A stretch of 60,000 bases of DNA from Liolophura sinensis (taxonomy: Eukaryota; Mollusca; Polyplacophora; Chitonida; Chitonidae). A program made the translations under genes and the position numbers. Location: the NCBI RefSeq assembly GCF_032854445.1, contig NC_088303.1, positions 22,329,501-22,389,500 of the forward strand, given 5' to 3'. A model generated the notes under the pieces. That model saw nothing but the letters and a program-made list of their open reading frames with translations. It was not told the DNA's origin and ran no database searches. Shown here one piece after another: positions 41,801 to 46,351 of the stretch; the first letter of the stretch is position 1, and each line of letters starts with the position of its first letter.

Positions 41801-44800
41801 TGAGTATTTGCATTATGTGAACGGTTATTTACCGTTCACATAAGTCACAAGCGCGACTGAGATACTTGTTTAATTGTTATTTGACATGGAACTCATTCAC
41901 GAACTACAAATGTGAACTTTATATGGAATTCATGCCTGGAATATTCATTGTCTGCCCGGCATCATTGAAAACTGATGACCGCTTCTCTCTTGTGTGTTAC
42001 CAGCTTTATTTCTTATTTGTATAATTTCTTACATACCTTTGTCTTTGGGAGTTAGTGTTAAACGTTGATTTGGAGATGGATCTTGCGATTATCGACCTGG
42101 AACGCCCTTTACGGTCTACGAATGGTATAGGAATGTCGGACTTGACGCTTATATTTACCTACTACTAAATGGTTTTAAGAGGCTATCATCTCTTCAACCA
42201 GGTACTCCTTTGACTTTAATGATTCTAACTTTCAGATACCGCTGGAGTATTTTTCTTTCAGGACAATTACATATATCGTGTGTTCGAGGGTAGACGGCTA
42301 GTGGTTAGAGGTTATCCCAAGTCAATCCGTCGGATATTCTCTGGTTGGCGGAAGCAGAAAATCAGTGGACCAATCAACGCAGCCGTACACTCAGAGGCTT
42401 CCGGGTACACATATTTATTTAAGGGTGAGTATTCATAAAAGTGACGCTGAGCACCTGAGCACCTGAACAACAGCTTAAACGCCTGAAGTCAATCAACATC
42501 AACAGCTTATTGTGAAACAAAGTTAAGTAGATTCCCGCTTATTCATTCCCGCTTATAAGATTTGCCCAAATCCTTCAAATCAACTTTGCAGATTTATTTG
42601 TCATTGTTCATAGCCTGGTAAATATGAGTGCTACTCAATTTCCCAGGAGTACACTAGCACAGGACCTTAAAAAGAAAGTTGGGGATGTCCACAGCGTAAC
42701 TGAATTACCTGGTGGTGACCTAAAACTCCGCTTCAAGGACATAAACCAGTTAATATCAAGCCACATATAAAGCGCTGAGAACAGTGCAAAGGAGTGACAT
42801 ATGGCATTGACCGAAATACCAAAATGGAAGACCTCATGACAAGACCGAAAGAACAACGAGTTATATTTGCAAAAGGCCTCAGTAAGGATAACACACCAAC
42901 AACCAGCGTTACGCTCGTTTTTAAGGCTTAAAATGACCAGAAACCGTCCAGCTTTCACTACACAGAATTATTATAAAGCCTTTCCACGAAACACCCAGAC
43001 AACGTTACCACTGCCATACATTTGGCCACACCAAGAAACTACGAGAAATAGATTCCAGTGGTTAGAAGTGCACGACTTTACCTAAATATCAGTGAAGAGA
43101 CAAGAATAGGCTTGGGTGCAGGCCACACTTCAGCCATAGACCTCACTATGATTACTCCTGATCTCGCCTCTAAAGCATACTGGAATGTTATACCAGACAT
43201 TTCTGGGAGTGACCACTTCGTTATTCTAACTGAACTTCGTATGTAGCCTCAAATGGAAACAAACACTAACGACCCTAAATTTTTATGTCATAAAGCTAAC
43301 TGGGAGAATTTTATGAAAGATTGCTAAAAAATATCTATTGACGACGATTGCCTCTCGGACTGAATGTAAAATGTAACTGATGCTGTACTCAACGTTGCGG
43401 AAAAACACATCCCTATTCCATCAGAATATAAAAGGCCTCCAGATCCTGTTCCCTGGTGGAATAGCGAATGCATGGAAATTAAAAGAACCACATTACATAT
43501 AGACCAGGAAAAAATACAAATTATTAAAACCTGATGCTGAAAAATCAGTCACTCGCGCAAATGTCAAATACTGGGAGGGCTGTTTGTTATACGATAGATA
43601 CAAATGACAACTCAAAACAGGTAAACAGTCAGCTAAACCCCAGCTCCAGATCGTGAACACAAAACCAATGGTGAAAAAACTGAATACTTTGCAAAATCCT
43701 TCACGGACAATAGCAGCTACCGAAATCTTAATCCGTCTTTCAAACAAATCAAGGATAACACAGTTTTACAAATAGATCCCGACGATCACGCCGAGCTTTG
43801 TCTGAACAAAGACTTCACCCTTCAGGAATATCACAAAGACATCACTGCTAAAAGGAAACCCCGCCGGGTGAAGACAGATTAGGCCACAAAATTCTAAACA
43901 TTTAGCACAAAAAACTCAAAACATAGTATCGAAAATGATAAATACAAGTTGGAGAGAAAAACAGCTGCCACAAACCTGGAAATCGTCCAGTGTTATACCT
44001 ATTCCAAAACCCACTGAAAATCCATCAGACAGTAACCAGTCCATTTCGCTCACCTCTTGCTTATGTAAACTTCATCCCTTTATTTATTGATGGGACTGTT
44101 GTTGAAGGCCATACTCAGGAACTGATCACCAACAATTGGCGTAGCATAATGCATCAGACCAATTCGATTTGTGTGAGTAACTGAATGAAATTTGTTTGTA
44201 GATACATTCTCGTTGTTCTTTATTTTAGAGGCTAAAATTTGGGTGTTTTTGATGTCCCGGTTGGTGGAAATCGCAGAGCTGGAATCACCTGTGGACCTTG
44301 TACTAGACGCCGCCATAGATTTACCAGGTGTTGGCATATTACTCATCAAAGTAAATATTGCTCTGTATTTCTTATATTGCTCTGAAGATTTTATTTATCA
44401 TCTGGTACACTTGAGTATTGACTTGTTTCGACTGACAGTTGATTTTATTTGCTTATTAGAATAATATAGTTCACATGCAGTTATTATCTCAGTTAAGCTG
44501 TCGCCTTAAACGTTCAGTGCCCCTACCGTAGAATGAACTTATCACAATATACGGTTGAATAAATTTATCATTGGAATGGAATAAAATGACCTCAAAATTG
44601 AAAGCCAGCTGATCAGACTCATTTTTTTAAAAATCATCCTACTTATATCTACATTTATTAATTTTAGATAAGTGAAAGAAATTAAATTCTTCGAAGTTGA
44701 CGTATTTTTGTTCACCTGTGTACCTCTATAACCGTTATGCACAGGGTTCCGATGTGTACAGATTAACTGATGAGGAAAAATTTACACTCAGCGGACCGGA

Positions 44801-46351
44801 ACCACTAGAATCTCTACTTCCGGGTGCCCCTTTGCCGCTAGACGGTGCTTTCGTCAGTACAGACCAAAAGACAATTCACCTTTTTTCAGGAGATTTGTAA
44901 GTTTAAAAAAACACTATACAAACTACACATTATAAGATAGTAAAACGACAGCATCAAAGAAATTCGGCAAACCTTTAGAAAGGTAGGTTTTAATTCCAAC
45001 TGTTCCTGCTTCAATACTATCAACTCACAGGCCTCAAGTTACACAACAGGCCTCTAAGTCACATCGTTTTGATTGATTGATTTATTTATTTGATTGGTGT
45101 TTTACGCCGTACTCAAGAATATTTCGCTTATACGACGGCGGCCAGCTTCATGGTGGGTGGAAACCGGGCACAGCCCGGGGGAAACCCACGACCATCTGCA
45201 GGTTGCTGGCAAACCTTCCCACGTACGGCCGTAGAGGAAGCCAGCATGAGCTGGACTCACAGCCACCGCACACATGGTTTTGTGCTTTAACATGTAGTGC
45301 TTGTGTACTATCGAAATGCTTTATGAGTACACATACACCGAAAACTGTGACGTACTTGAGAAAAAGACAAAAGAGTACATGGCTTTGGCCCGCTTTGTCG
45401 GGAAAGCGTTTTACGAACTTCCCCATTTGGTTGCTTGGGCAAATTTAACTTTCGCCCGGTGAGGAGGATTGTCAAGTACCAGGTAAAGGATGGTATGCTT
45501 TTCAGGGCTCGGCCCGGTTTCTCGTAATTTTGTACTATTTATGCATTAATATGAACTAATATTAGAATGAAACCCTAACTGAGATAAATTGACAAGAGGC
45601 AATATTTCACCGGTTACCTGTGACCATTTGCCAGCTATCACTGTCGTCGCATCTCTGATTTTTCTCTCTATGCTTTACGTTTTAATTATATCCTTAACCC
45701 ATTAACCTCACTGAAAAATTCTTGAAAGAGGCGTTTCCTTCGAATCATTTCTTCTGGGGGCTTGGTGACAATAACCGGTCGACGACGCTCGTGTAGCTGC
45801 GCTGTCCATAAACTTAGTTGATGACCAATTGTCTTCTAACAATGTTGTGCGCATATCTGCGCCTCACCTGTGGGAAAGTTCATAGAAAAAATGGTCATTT
45901 TAATACTTCTACATGTGATGTGTCAACATTTTATGATGGTGTACGAACCTAAGCTTAGTGGGGCCTGCGTGGCTCAGTCGGTTAGCGCGCTAGCGCAGCG
46001 TAATGACCCAGGAGCCTCTCACCAATGCGGTCGCTGTGAGTTCAAGTCCAGCTCATGCTGGCTTTCTCTCGGGCCGTAAGTGGGAAGGTCTGCCAGCAAC
46101 CTGCGGATGGTCGTGGGTTTCCCCCGGGCTGTGCCCGGTTTCCACCCACCATAATGCTGGCCGCCATCATATAAGTGAAATATTCTTGAGTACGGCATAA
46201 AACACCAATCAAAAAAAAAAAAAAAAAAAAACCTAAGCTTAGTGTAACGTATTTCTTTTCTTGCAGAGCTTATGACTGGAATGTTGAGGATAAAACCCTA
46301 TCTGAAGAATCCCCCATCCATATAACTGAATGGATGGACTGTGAACTGTAG
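2538..46351 (+). CDS. Giant modular extracellular protein (beta-helix, EGF, IPT, cadherin, hemopexin), 39 exons
   Basis: I assembled this gene from open segments bounded by AG acceptors and GT donors. All 39 exons join in matching phase, giving 3,434 codons plus stop after discounting one extra A in exon 30. Approximate residue layout: 1-40 possible signal; 40-490 right-handed beta-helix; 510-800 EGF array; 825-900 IPT/TIG; 905-945 EGF; 975-2250 Ig-like and unnamed beta-sandwich modules with a Cys-rich insert; 2280-3140 about eight cadherin repeats; 3140-3240 Ser/Thr/Pro linker; 3245-3434 hemopexin. No transmembrane helix is visible after the cadherins, so secretion is inferred. Many NxS/T sites fit an extracellular protein. 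It could be two adjacent genes, but the unbroken phase chain and the lack of an internal stop or terminal exon argue for one. The family is not one I can name; the first exon and start are uncertain. Confidence 0.8.
3349..6591 (+). CDS. Exons 2-5: right-handed parallel beta-helix domain
   Basis: The exons are 3349-3438, 3839-4504, 5711-5829 and 6257-6591. Exon 2 reads GTLRVEGTEENPVLFKTEK then WEGIHV, the classic 'G.L...GT...P+.F......W.GI' beta-helix entry seen in Bark-beetle/Anakonda-type proteins. Exon 3 is a run of short strand-turn rungs rich in V/I-x-V, such as ITVSNCKISAGSARGFEF and VTVTSSTFTTNYGGSLI. Exons 4 and 5 continue the rungs (NLFYYNSNSD, IFNNLFQQNLC, FIFQNNSMNNP). Such helices usually present an extended binding surface; the ligand here is unknown. 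A SINE fragment (5985-6115) and a palindromic MITE-like element (5029-5203) sit in its introns. Confidence 0.78.
5029..5203. mobile_element. Short palindromic MITE-like element, copy 2
   Basis: GAGTGATGCTAGAATGTTTT at the left is mirrored at the right by AGAATACATTCTAGCATC. The internal 'TTATTGCAGCAGATTATT' is shared with the copy near 8880. It lies in the intron between exons 3 and 4. Confidence 0.65.
5985..6115 (-). mobile_element. SINE family 1 fragment
   Basis: This is a partial copy of the family-1 core on the reverse strand (CTCAAGAATATTTCACTTAT, the 'GCCAGCATTATGG.GGGAGGAAACCGGG' core, then GACCATCCACAGGTTGCTG). It lacks the tRNA-like head. Confidence 0.75.
7400..9281 (+). CDS. Exons 6-7: EGF-like repeat array
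   Basis: Exon 6 is 7400-8095 and exon 7 is 9166-9281. After a short lead-in there are about seven EGF modules with the C-x-C...G(W/F)xG..C signature (e.g. CQCQDGWEGISC, CNCMEGFTGKIC, CLCDDGWSGEAC, CLCLEGWHGDRC). The last modules (CSVGFWGRDC, CDHGTCNDKG and into exon 8, CAVGYYGDNC) look laminin-EGF-like. The fifth module, around 7845-7930, lacks two of the six cysteines, apparently positions 1 and 3. No calcium-binding EGF consensus is obvious. The EGF pattern is directly visible, so this call is strong; binding partners are unknown. Confidence 0.9.
8140..8290 (-). mobile_element. Degenerate SINE family 1 copy
   Basis: The order of motifs (CAAGAATATTTTCACTTATA, AAGCCGGACAGAACCCAGCG) follows family 1, but divergence is high. 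It lies in the intron between exons 6 and 7. Confidence 0.45.
8848..8965. mobile_element. Short palindromic MITE-like element, copy 3 (partial)
   Basis: It begins CTGGGTGAAGCTAGAATG and shares TTATTGCAGCAGATTATTCT with copy 2. The right end is not clear. Confidence 0.5.
9400..9900. mobile_element. Palindromic MITE-like element, copy A
   Basis: The left flank (TAATTCTAAATTCATATCAC and on) matches the reverse complement of the right flank (9760-9865) over roughly 100-150 bp with gaps. A related element lies at about 26600-27150 with its interior inverted. It is non-coding and lies in the intron between exons 7 and 8. Confidence 0.6.
9901..11342. other. Intron remainder, nothing recognised
   Basis: This is the rest of the intron between exons 7 and 8. 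I see no domain-like frame, RNA gene or clear repeat. Part may be old transposon sequence. Confidence 0.4.
11343..11917 (+). CDS. Exons 8-9: EGF end and IPT/TIG immunoglobulin-like domain
   Basis: Exon 8 is 11343-11535 and exon 9 is 11746-11917. Exon 8 finishes the laminin-like EGF and then reads VNRVLPDGGPGAGGTVVHI followed by GHNL, the standard opening of an IPT/TIG domain (proline-rich strand, GGT.V.I.G..L). Exon 9 supplies the later strands (VVRFGEVEVPG, then IECKSPPG). The acceptor at 11745 was chosen over the nearer AG at 11762 because only it keeps the phase open: the nearer site gives an immediate TGA. IPT domains occur in plexins, Met and fibrocystin-type proteins. Confidence 0.78.
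12283..13713 (+). CDS. Exons 10-11: EGF-like module and Ig-like (He_PIG-type) fold
   Basis: Exon 10 is 12283-12498 and exon 11 is 13403-13713, joined in phase 0. Exon 10 has six cysteines in EGF spacing, ending CSCNPPWSGDQC. Across the junction the text runs from HLEPTLIE to GTEPISWTLES, then IDVVTGFVTW, a pattern resembling putative-Ig (He_PIG) or dystroglycan-type cadherin-like folds. A second beta-sandwich appears to start near LQLDPEGPFTVPVPVTLSG. The intron between them holds a copy of the unnamed ~190-bp repeat and an inverted-repeat pair. Confidence 0.72.
12775..12975 (+). repeat. Unnamed ~190-bp interspersed repeat, copy 2
   Basis: It shares TTTGCTACTATTTAAGCATT, 'ACTGAGGTAAATTGACAA' and 'CTGCTCTGGTTTTACTCTC' with copy 1. 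It is immediately followed by an inverted-repeat arm. Confidence 0.7.
12995..13323. mobile_element. Inverted-repeat pair (70-bp arms), MITE-like
   Basis: The arm 12995-13064 equals the reverse complement of 13254-13323 except for a few bases in the middle. Similarity continues weakly inward (CTGTCACCAACAGAC against CTGCCACCAATAGC). The interior is non-coding. Confidence 0.65.
14383..17792 (+). CDS. Exons 12-16: beta-sandwich modules, first CARDB/NEW3-like unit
   Basis: The exons are 14383-14494, 14836-15009, 15503-15632, 16526-16692 and 17539-17792. I do not recognise a named family. The strands alternate hydrophobic residues, and exon 16 carries VILKNTGTATALNLEL, the 'N.G...A.n+' signature of CARDB/NEW3-like adhesive beta-sandwiches. 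Similar signatures recur in exons 19 and 28, so the region seems built from repeated modules. The donor at 17792 (GTGAA|GTAATT) was preferred to the one at 17787 because it alone puts exon 17 in frame. There are several NxT/S glycosylation sites. Confidence 0.65.
15427..15466. repeat. (AAAT)n simple repeat
   Basis: This is a run of AAAT and AT units in the intron between exons 13 and 14. Confidence 0.85.
17160..17275 (+). mobile_element. SINE family 1 tail fragment
   Basis: CCTACCACCATAATGCAGGC followed by GTGAAACATTCTTAATTACG, then a GTAAAACACC and AAATAAATGA tail, matches the 3' half of family 1. Confidence 0.6.
17800..18780. other. Intron stretch, nothing recognised
   Basis: This is part of the intron between exons 16 and 17. 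There is no convincing frame or repeat family before the SINE fragments that start near 18800. Confidence 0.4.
18800..18866 (-). mobile_element. SINE family 1 tail fragment
   Basis: It contains GTTTTACGCCGTACTCAAG and then AAATTTCACTTATGAG, the reverse-strand 3' end of family 1, truncated. Confidence 0.6.
18922..19187 (-). mobile_element. SINE family 1, near full length
   Basis: On the reverse strand it starts with a tRNA-like head (GGCCTCCGTGGCTCAGTCGG, with an A-box-like TGGCTCAGTCGG), passes through the conserved core and ends in an AAAT-rich tail. It lies in the intron between exons 16 and 17. Confidence 0.85.
19542..22304 (+). CDS. Exons 17-21: CNA-B/carboxypeptidase-regulatory-like module and second CARDB-like unit
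   Basis: The exons are 19542-19705, 19982-20129, 20464-20695, 21454-21596 and 22138-22304. Exons 17-18 read as a prealbumin-like sandwich: SSAVVELSNDNRGFRVQT, then GVATFTGLHEDYYELSV, a form common in Cna-B and carboxypeptidase regulatory domains. Exon 19 has LDLNAIEQG followed by LENRGGVTAYNVTIQLP, a second copy of the module in exon 16. Exon 21 contains CGTNLPKEVHV and a Pro/Gly/Ser-rich tail that leads into the Cys-rich insert. The boundary between exons 19 and 20 is the least certain: donors at 20695 and 20698 both keep phase 0. Confidence 0.62.
20847..21027 (-). mobile_element. SINE family 1 with internal deletion
   Basis: The tail and core are present (GATTGGTGTTTTACGCCGTA), then a jump from the 'CCATCCGCAGGTT' region straight to 'GGGTCATTACGCTGCTCTAG' near the head. 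About 80 bases of the usual middle are missing. Confidence 0.8.
21125..21315 (+). repeat. Unnamed ~190-bp interspersed repeat, copy 3
   Basis: It carries AAGCATTTACATAAACGGTT, then AAACCTTAACTGAGGTACAA and GTGTGACCATTTGCCA, parallel to the other three copies. Confidence 0.65.
22455..22793 (-). mobile_element. SINE family 2 (tRNA-derived)
   Basis: The reverse strand begins CCGGCCCCGATAGCATAGTT, then GGTAGAGCGTCC, a tRNA-like head with an A box, and a B-box-like GGGTCAATCCTGG follows. The rest (AAGGAGTCCTTACAG region, 'ATGTGCCTCCTTGTTTCAGG') recurs at 56411-56760. It is a different family from the commoner SINE. Confidence 0.75.
23156..26488 (+). CDS. Exons 22-26: cysteine-containing insert of unknown family
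   Basis: The exons are 23156-23420, 24217-24381, 25198-25432, 26017-26082 and 26305-26488. I do not recognise this region. It begins CEPCLLTVSECTR and carries scattered cysteines (WAKCAAG, LFVSCGQ, RRTCVDDLKNSC, then DKHLCAKAK in exon 26), with a Gly/Ser/Arg-rich hinge (SSGNSGRGRAPS) and a predicted helical stretch (EPEQAEEFFSKLRHF). It interrupts the beta-sandwich array. The acceptor at 26304, after a pyrimidine-rich tract, was chosen over the AG at 26281 for phase. The donor at 26488 (ATAG|GTTGAC) is weak. Confidence 0.6.
24487..24516. repeat. C-rich/A-rich simple tract
   Basis: This is a run of C's followed by A's in the intron between exons 23 and 24. Confidence 0.8.
26600..27150. mobile_element. 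Palindromic MITE-like element, copy B
   Basis: It shares terminal blocks (CTAACTTCATATCACCTAAT; GAGGTGATATGAATTCAGAA) and an internal 'CACCATTTAAAGGGCGATTG' (inverted) with copy A at 9400-9900. It is non-coding and lies in the intron between exons 26 and 27. Confidence 0.6.
27415..27515 (+). mobile_element. SINE family 1 tail fragment
   Basis: It contains GGTTTCCTCAAACCACAATG, then CTGGTCGTCATCGTATTAGT and GAAATGATACTTGAGAG, ending AAATAAATAAA. This is a diverged 3' part of family 1. Confidence 0.55.
27758..30684 (+). CDS. Exons 27-29: third beta-sandwich block before the cadherins
   Basis: The exons are 27758-28033, 28874-29176 and 30440-30684. Exon 27 reads HQWRITPLDMAAT then LQIHIFYP, and exon 28 LKMVIMNNGTGAVNGLKVE, the third appearance of the 'NNG.G.a..l' module. 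Exon 28 ends in a segment with ASRTVLVQWVLLCPE. Exon 29 (VMYHEVFHEVRVHVPAYDDE) links to exon 30. The intron after exon 28 contains a family-2 SINE fragment and the 17-bp minisatellite. Confidence 0.65.
28063..28205 (-). repeat. Unnamed ~145-bp interspersed repeat, inverted copy
   Basis: Its reverse complement (ATTGTGACGTAATAAAGGAA, then GAGTTCACAGTTTTGGAC) aligns with 59245-59400 and, more loosely, 45300-45450. The class is unknown. Confidence 0.6.
29187..29340 (-). mobile_element. SINE family 2 tail fragment
   Basis: 'TTTTACGTCGTACTTAACAATTTT' followed by TCATTTGACAACG resembles the family-2 tail at 22480. The downstream part is diverged. Confidence 0.45.
29500..29880. repeat. 17-bp minisatellite
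   Basis: About 20 units of CATCCTGTTATTCACCC and variants (CATCCTATTATTTACCC) occur here. Because 3 x 17 is in frame, it opens long spurious frames in which a 17-residue motif repeats. It is intronic (between exons 28 and 29). Confidence 0.9.
30775..30960 (+). mobile_element. SINE family 1, 5'-truncated
   Basis: It runs from AAATGACCCAGGAGCCTCTC through the core to a tail ACGTAAAACACCGTTCAG with AAATCAAGTAAA. The A-box head is absent. Confidence 0.75.
31355..32967 (+). CDS. Exon 30: large exon with five cadherin repeats; carries an A8 frame break
   Basis: The first 100 bases read in one frame (ILVEDTKEGWYWLEIPFDFP, then VCRRQDAKK), and the rest continues one frame over (NVWLGKGQDGDKAIYIFDW and onward). 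The switch falls in a run of eight A's at 31453-31460; seven would keep one frame. After it come calcium-dependent cadherin repeats with DRE, DxD/DxN and inter-repeat linkers: DENDN, DINDNPP, DTNDNPP. Repeat 2 has a degenerate linker (VIREEELAA), suggesting reduced calcium binding there. The donor at 32967 is a good GTAAGT. This is the longest exon of the gene; most others are 60-350 nt. Confidence 0.88.
33427..37840 (+). CDS. Exons 31-34: last cadherin repeats
   Basis: The exons are 33427-33783, 35043-35272, 35820-36119 and 37589-37840. They hold the end of repeat 5 and about three more repeats. Visible motifs are FRINSDTGILTL, MFHIDSVTGEI across a junction, DRETTP, ASDNGNPP and DVNDNPPIL. 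The linker after repeat 6 (PVNQHAPSF) lacks the usual acidic DxNDN, and the final repeat ends TTLHVIVSPG without an obvious calcium linker. The introns contain a minisatellite and a reverse-strand LINE fragment. Confidence 0.85.
33835..34262. repeat. GTAGCAGAG-type minisatellite
   Basis: Imperfect tandem units of about 10-12 bases (GTAGCAGAGTG, GCAGCAGAG) begin about 50 bases after the exon 31 donor. Confidence 0.85.
34300..35040. other. Intron stretch, nothing recognised
   Basis: Between the minisatellite and exon 32 I see no exon, RNA gene or known repeat. Confidence 0.4.
36600..37440 (-). mobile_element. Jockey-like LINE 3' fragment (RT tail and RNase H), decayed
   Basis: On the reverse strand, 36644-36961 reads FAWVPGHSGVPGNERADRLA, the RNase H signature of Jockey-type non-LTR elements. 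Upstream, 37055-37402 gives a proline-rich RT C-terminal segment (PSHPWKAQPPSVSMDLHSQV). Stops interrupt the two. It lies in the intron between exons 33 and 34, opposite to the host gene. Confidence 0.8.
38130..38450 (+). mobile_element. SINE family 2, plus orientation, diverged
   Basis: A tRNA-like B box (GGAATCAAATCCCGGTC) is followed downstream by ATGACTCCTCGTCGTAGTAT, then 'TTAAGTACGACATAAAACCA', the family-2 tail in plus orientation. Confidence 0.5.
38805..39036 (+). mobile_element. SINE family 1, 5'-truncated
   Basis: It runs from GTAATGACCCAGGAGCCTG through GTGAGTTCAAGTCCAGCTC (B-box-like) and the core to AAACACCAGTCAAATAAATA. It ends about 75 bases before exon 35. Confidence 0.85.
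39113..39481 (+). CDS. Exon 35: Ser/Thr/Pro-rich linker and first hemopexin cysteine
   Basis: This exon reads as a low-complexity linker rich in S, T and P (e.g. QTAVSPTASLPLLFQTTSA), likely O-glycosylated, and then ICQRPIDAVIRGK. That end is the standard start of a hemopexin domain, with a cysteine followed by 'P.DA+.R'. The donor at 39481 (AAG|GTATTG) was chosen over the stronger-looking one at 39476 because only it keeps the next exon open. No hydrophobic membrane segment occurs between the cadherins and this linker. Confidence 0.75.
39576..41119 (-). mobile_element. Tc1/mariner-type DNA transposon, about 1.5 kb
   Basis: Inverted ends TAAACTAGTGCTCAAAAGAA (left) and the matching complement at the right lie next to TA dinucleotides at 39574-39575 and 41120-41121, the TA target duplication expected for this superfamily. 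The transposase reads on the reverse strand. The element lies in the intron between exons 35 and 36, opposite to the host gene. Confidence 0.88.
39835..40918 (-). pseudogene. Broken Tc1-type transposase (DD34E)
   Basis: The reverse strand encodes a helix-turn-helix start (MPRLSQVERERAVGMAQQGA) and catalytic blocks VMFSDESRF, YQHDNARPH and PDLNPTEHLWD. The spacing from the second D to the E is 34 residues. Two breaks are visible: a frame change near 40345-40360, and a TGA just after PHTA at about 40105, consistent with CpG decay of an Arg codon. The element is therefore probably not self-mobile. Confidence 0.85.
41258..41415 (+). mobile_element. Degenerate SINE family 1 copy
   Basis: CTGCCAACAATCTGCGGATA and 'CGCACCATAATACTGGTCGCC', then TCAAATATTCTTGAATACGG, follow the family-1 order with divergence. 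Confidence 0.6.
41466..41735 (+). mobile_element. SINE family 1, near full length
   Basis: The head ATCCGTGGCTCAGTTGGTTA, the B-box-like GAGTTCAAGTCC, the core, and a tail ending AAATAATTAAATCAAA are all present. Confidence 0.85.
42262..46351 (+). CDS. Exons 36-39: C-terminal four-blade hemopexin domain and stop
   Basis: The exons are 42262-42424, 44229-44350, 44745-44896 and 46267-46351 (TAG stop). Blade features are DNYIYRVFEGRRLVVRGYP; GPINAAVHS then TYLFK; AKIWVFLMS then PVDLVLDAAIDLPG; SDVYRL then PLDGAFVSTDQKTIHLFSGD. The chain ends WMDCEL, and the cysteine three residues from the end would pair with the one in exon 35, as in MMP and hemopexin domains. Hemopexin propellers bind matrix proteins or ligands. 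A decayed LINE, a Tc1-type element and SINEs have expanded these introns. Confidence 0.85.
42600..44080 (+). mobile_element. Decayed Jockey-like LINE 5' part (endonuclease and RT start)
   Basis: 43058-43246 reads TSAIDLTMITPDLASKAYWN then SGSDHFVILTEL, the C-terminal half of an APE-type endonuclease. About 43900-44070, in broken frames, gives the RT opening resembling 'SWREKQLPQTWKSSSVIPIP' and 'SISLTSCLCKL'. A gag-like piece may lie at 42630-42770. Stops and frame shifts abound. It lies in the intron between exons 36 and 37. Confidence 0.72.
45072..45280 (-). mobile_element. SINE family 1, head-truncated
   Basis: The tail (TTATTTGATTGGTGTTTTAC) and core are intact as far as GCCAGCATGAGCTGGACTC. 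The tRNA head is replaced by the ~145-bp unnamed repeat. Confidence 0.82.
45290..45455 (+). repeat. Unnamed ~145-bp interspersed repeat, copy
   Basis: TACACCGAAAACTGTGACGT and 'GGGAAAGCGTTTTACGAACTTCCCCATT' parallel 59290-59395. It abuts the truncated SINE. Confidence 0.55.
45500..45690 (+). repeat. Unnamed ~190-bp interspersed repeat, copy 4
   Basis: GAAACCCTAACTGAGATAAA, then TTTCACCGGTTACCTGTGAC and CATTTGCCAGC match copy 3. Confidence 0.65.
45961..46229 (+). mobile_element. SINE family 1, full length with target-site duplication
   Basis: The head GGCCTGCGTGGCTCAGTCGG, the B-box-like GAGTTCAAGTCC, the full core and a pure poly-A tail are present. It is flanked by exact 15-bp direct repeats AACCTAAGCTTAGTG at 45946-45960 and 46230-46244. 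This is the youngest-looking copy in the window and sits in the last intron of the giant gene, about 20 bases before the final exon's acceptor. Confidence 0.95.
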
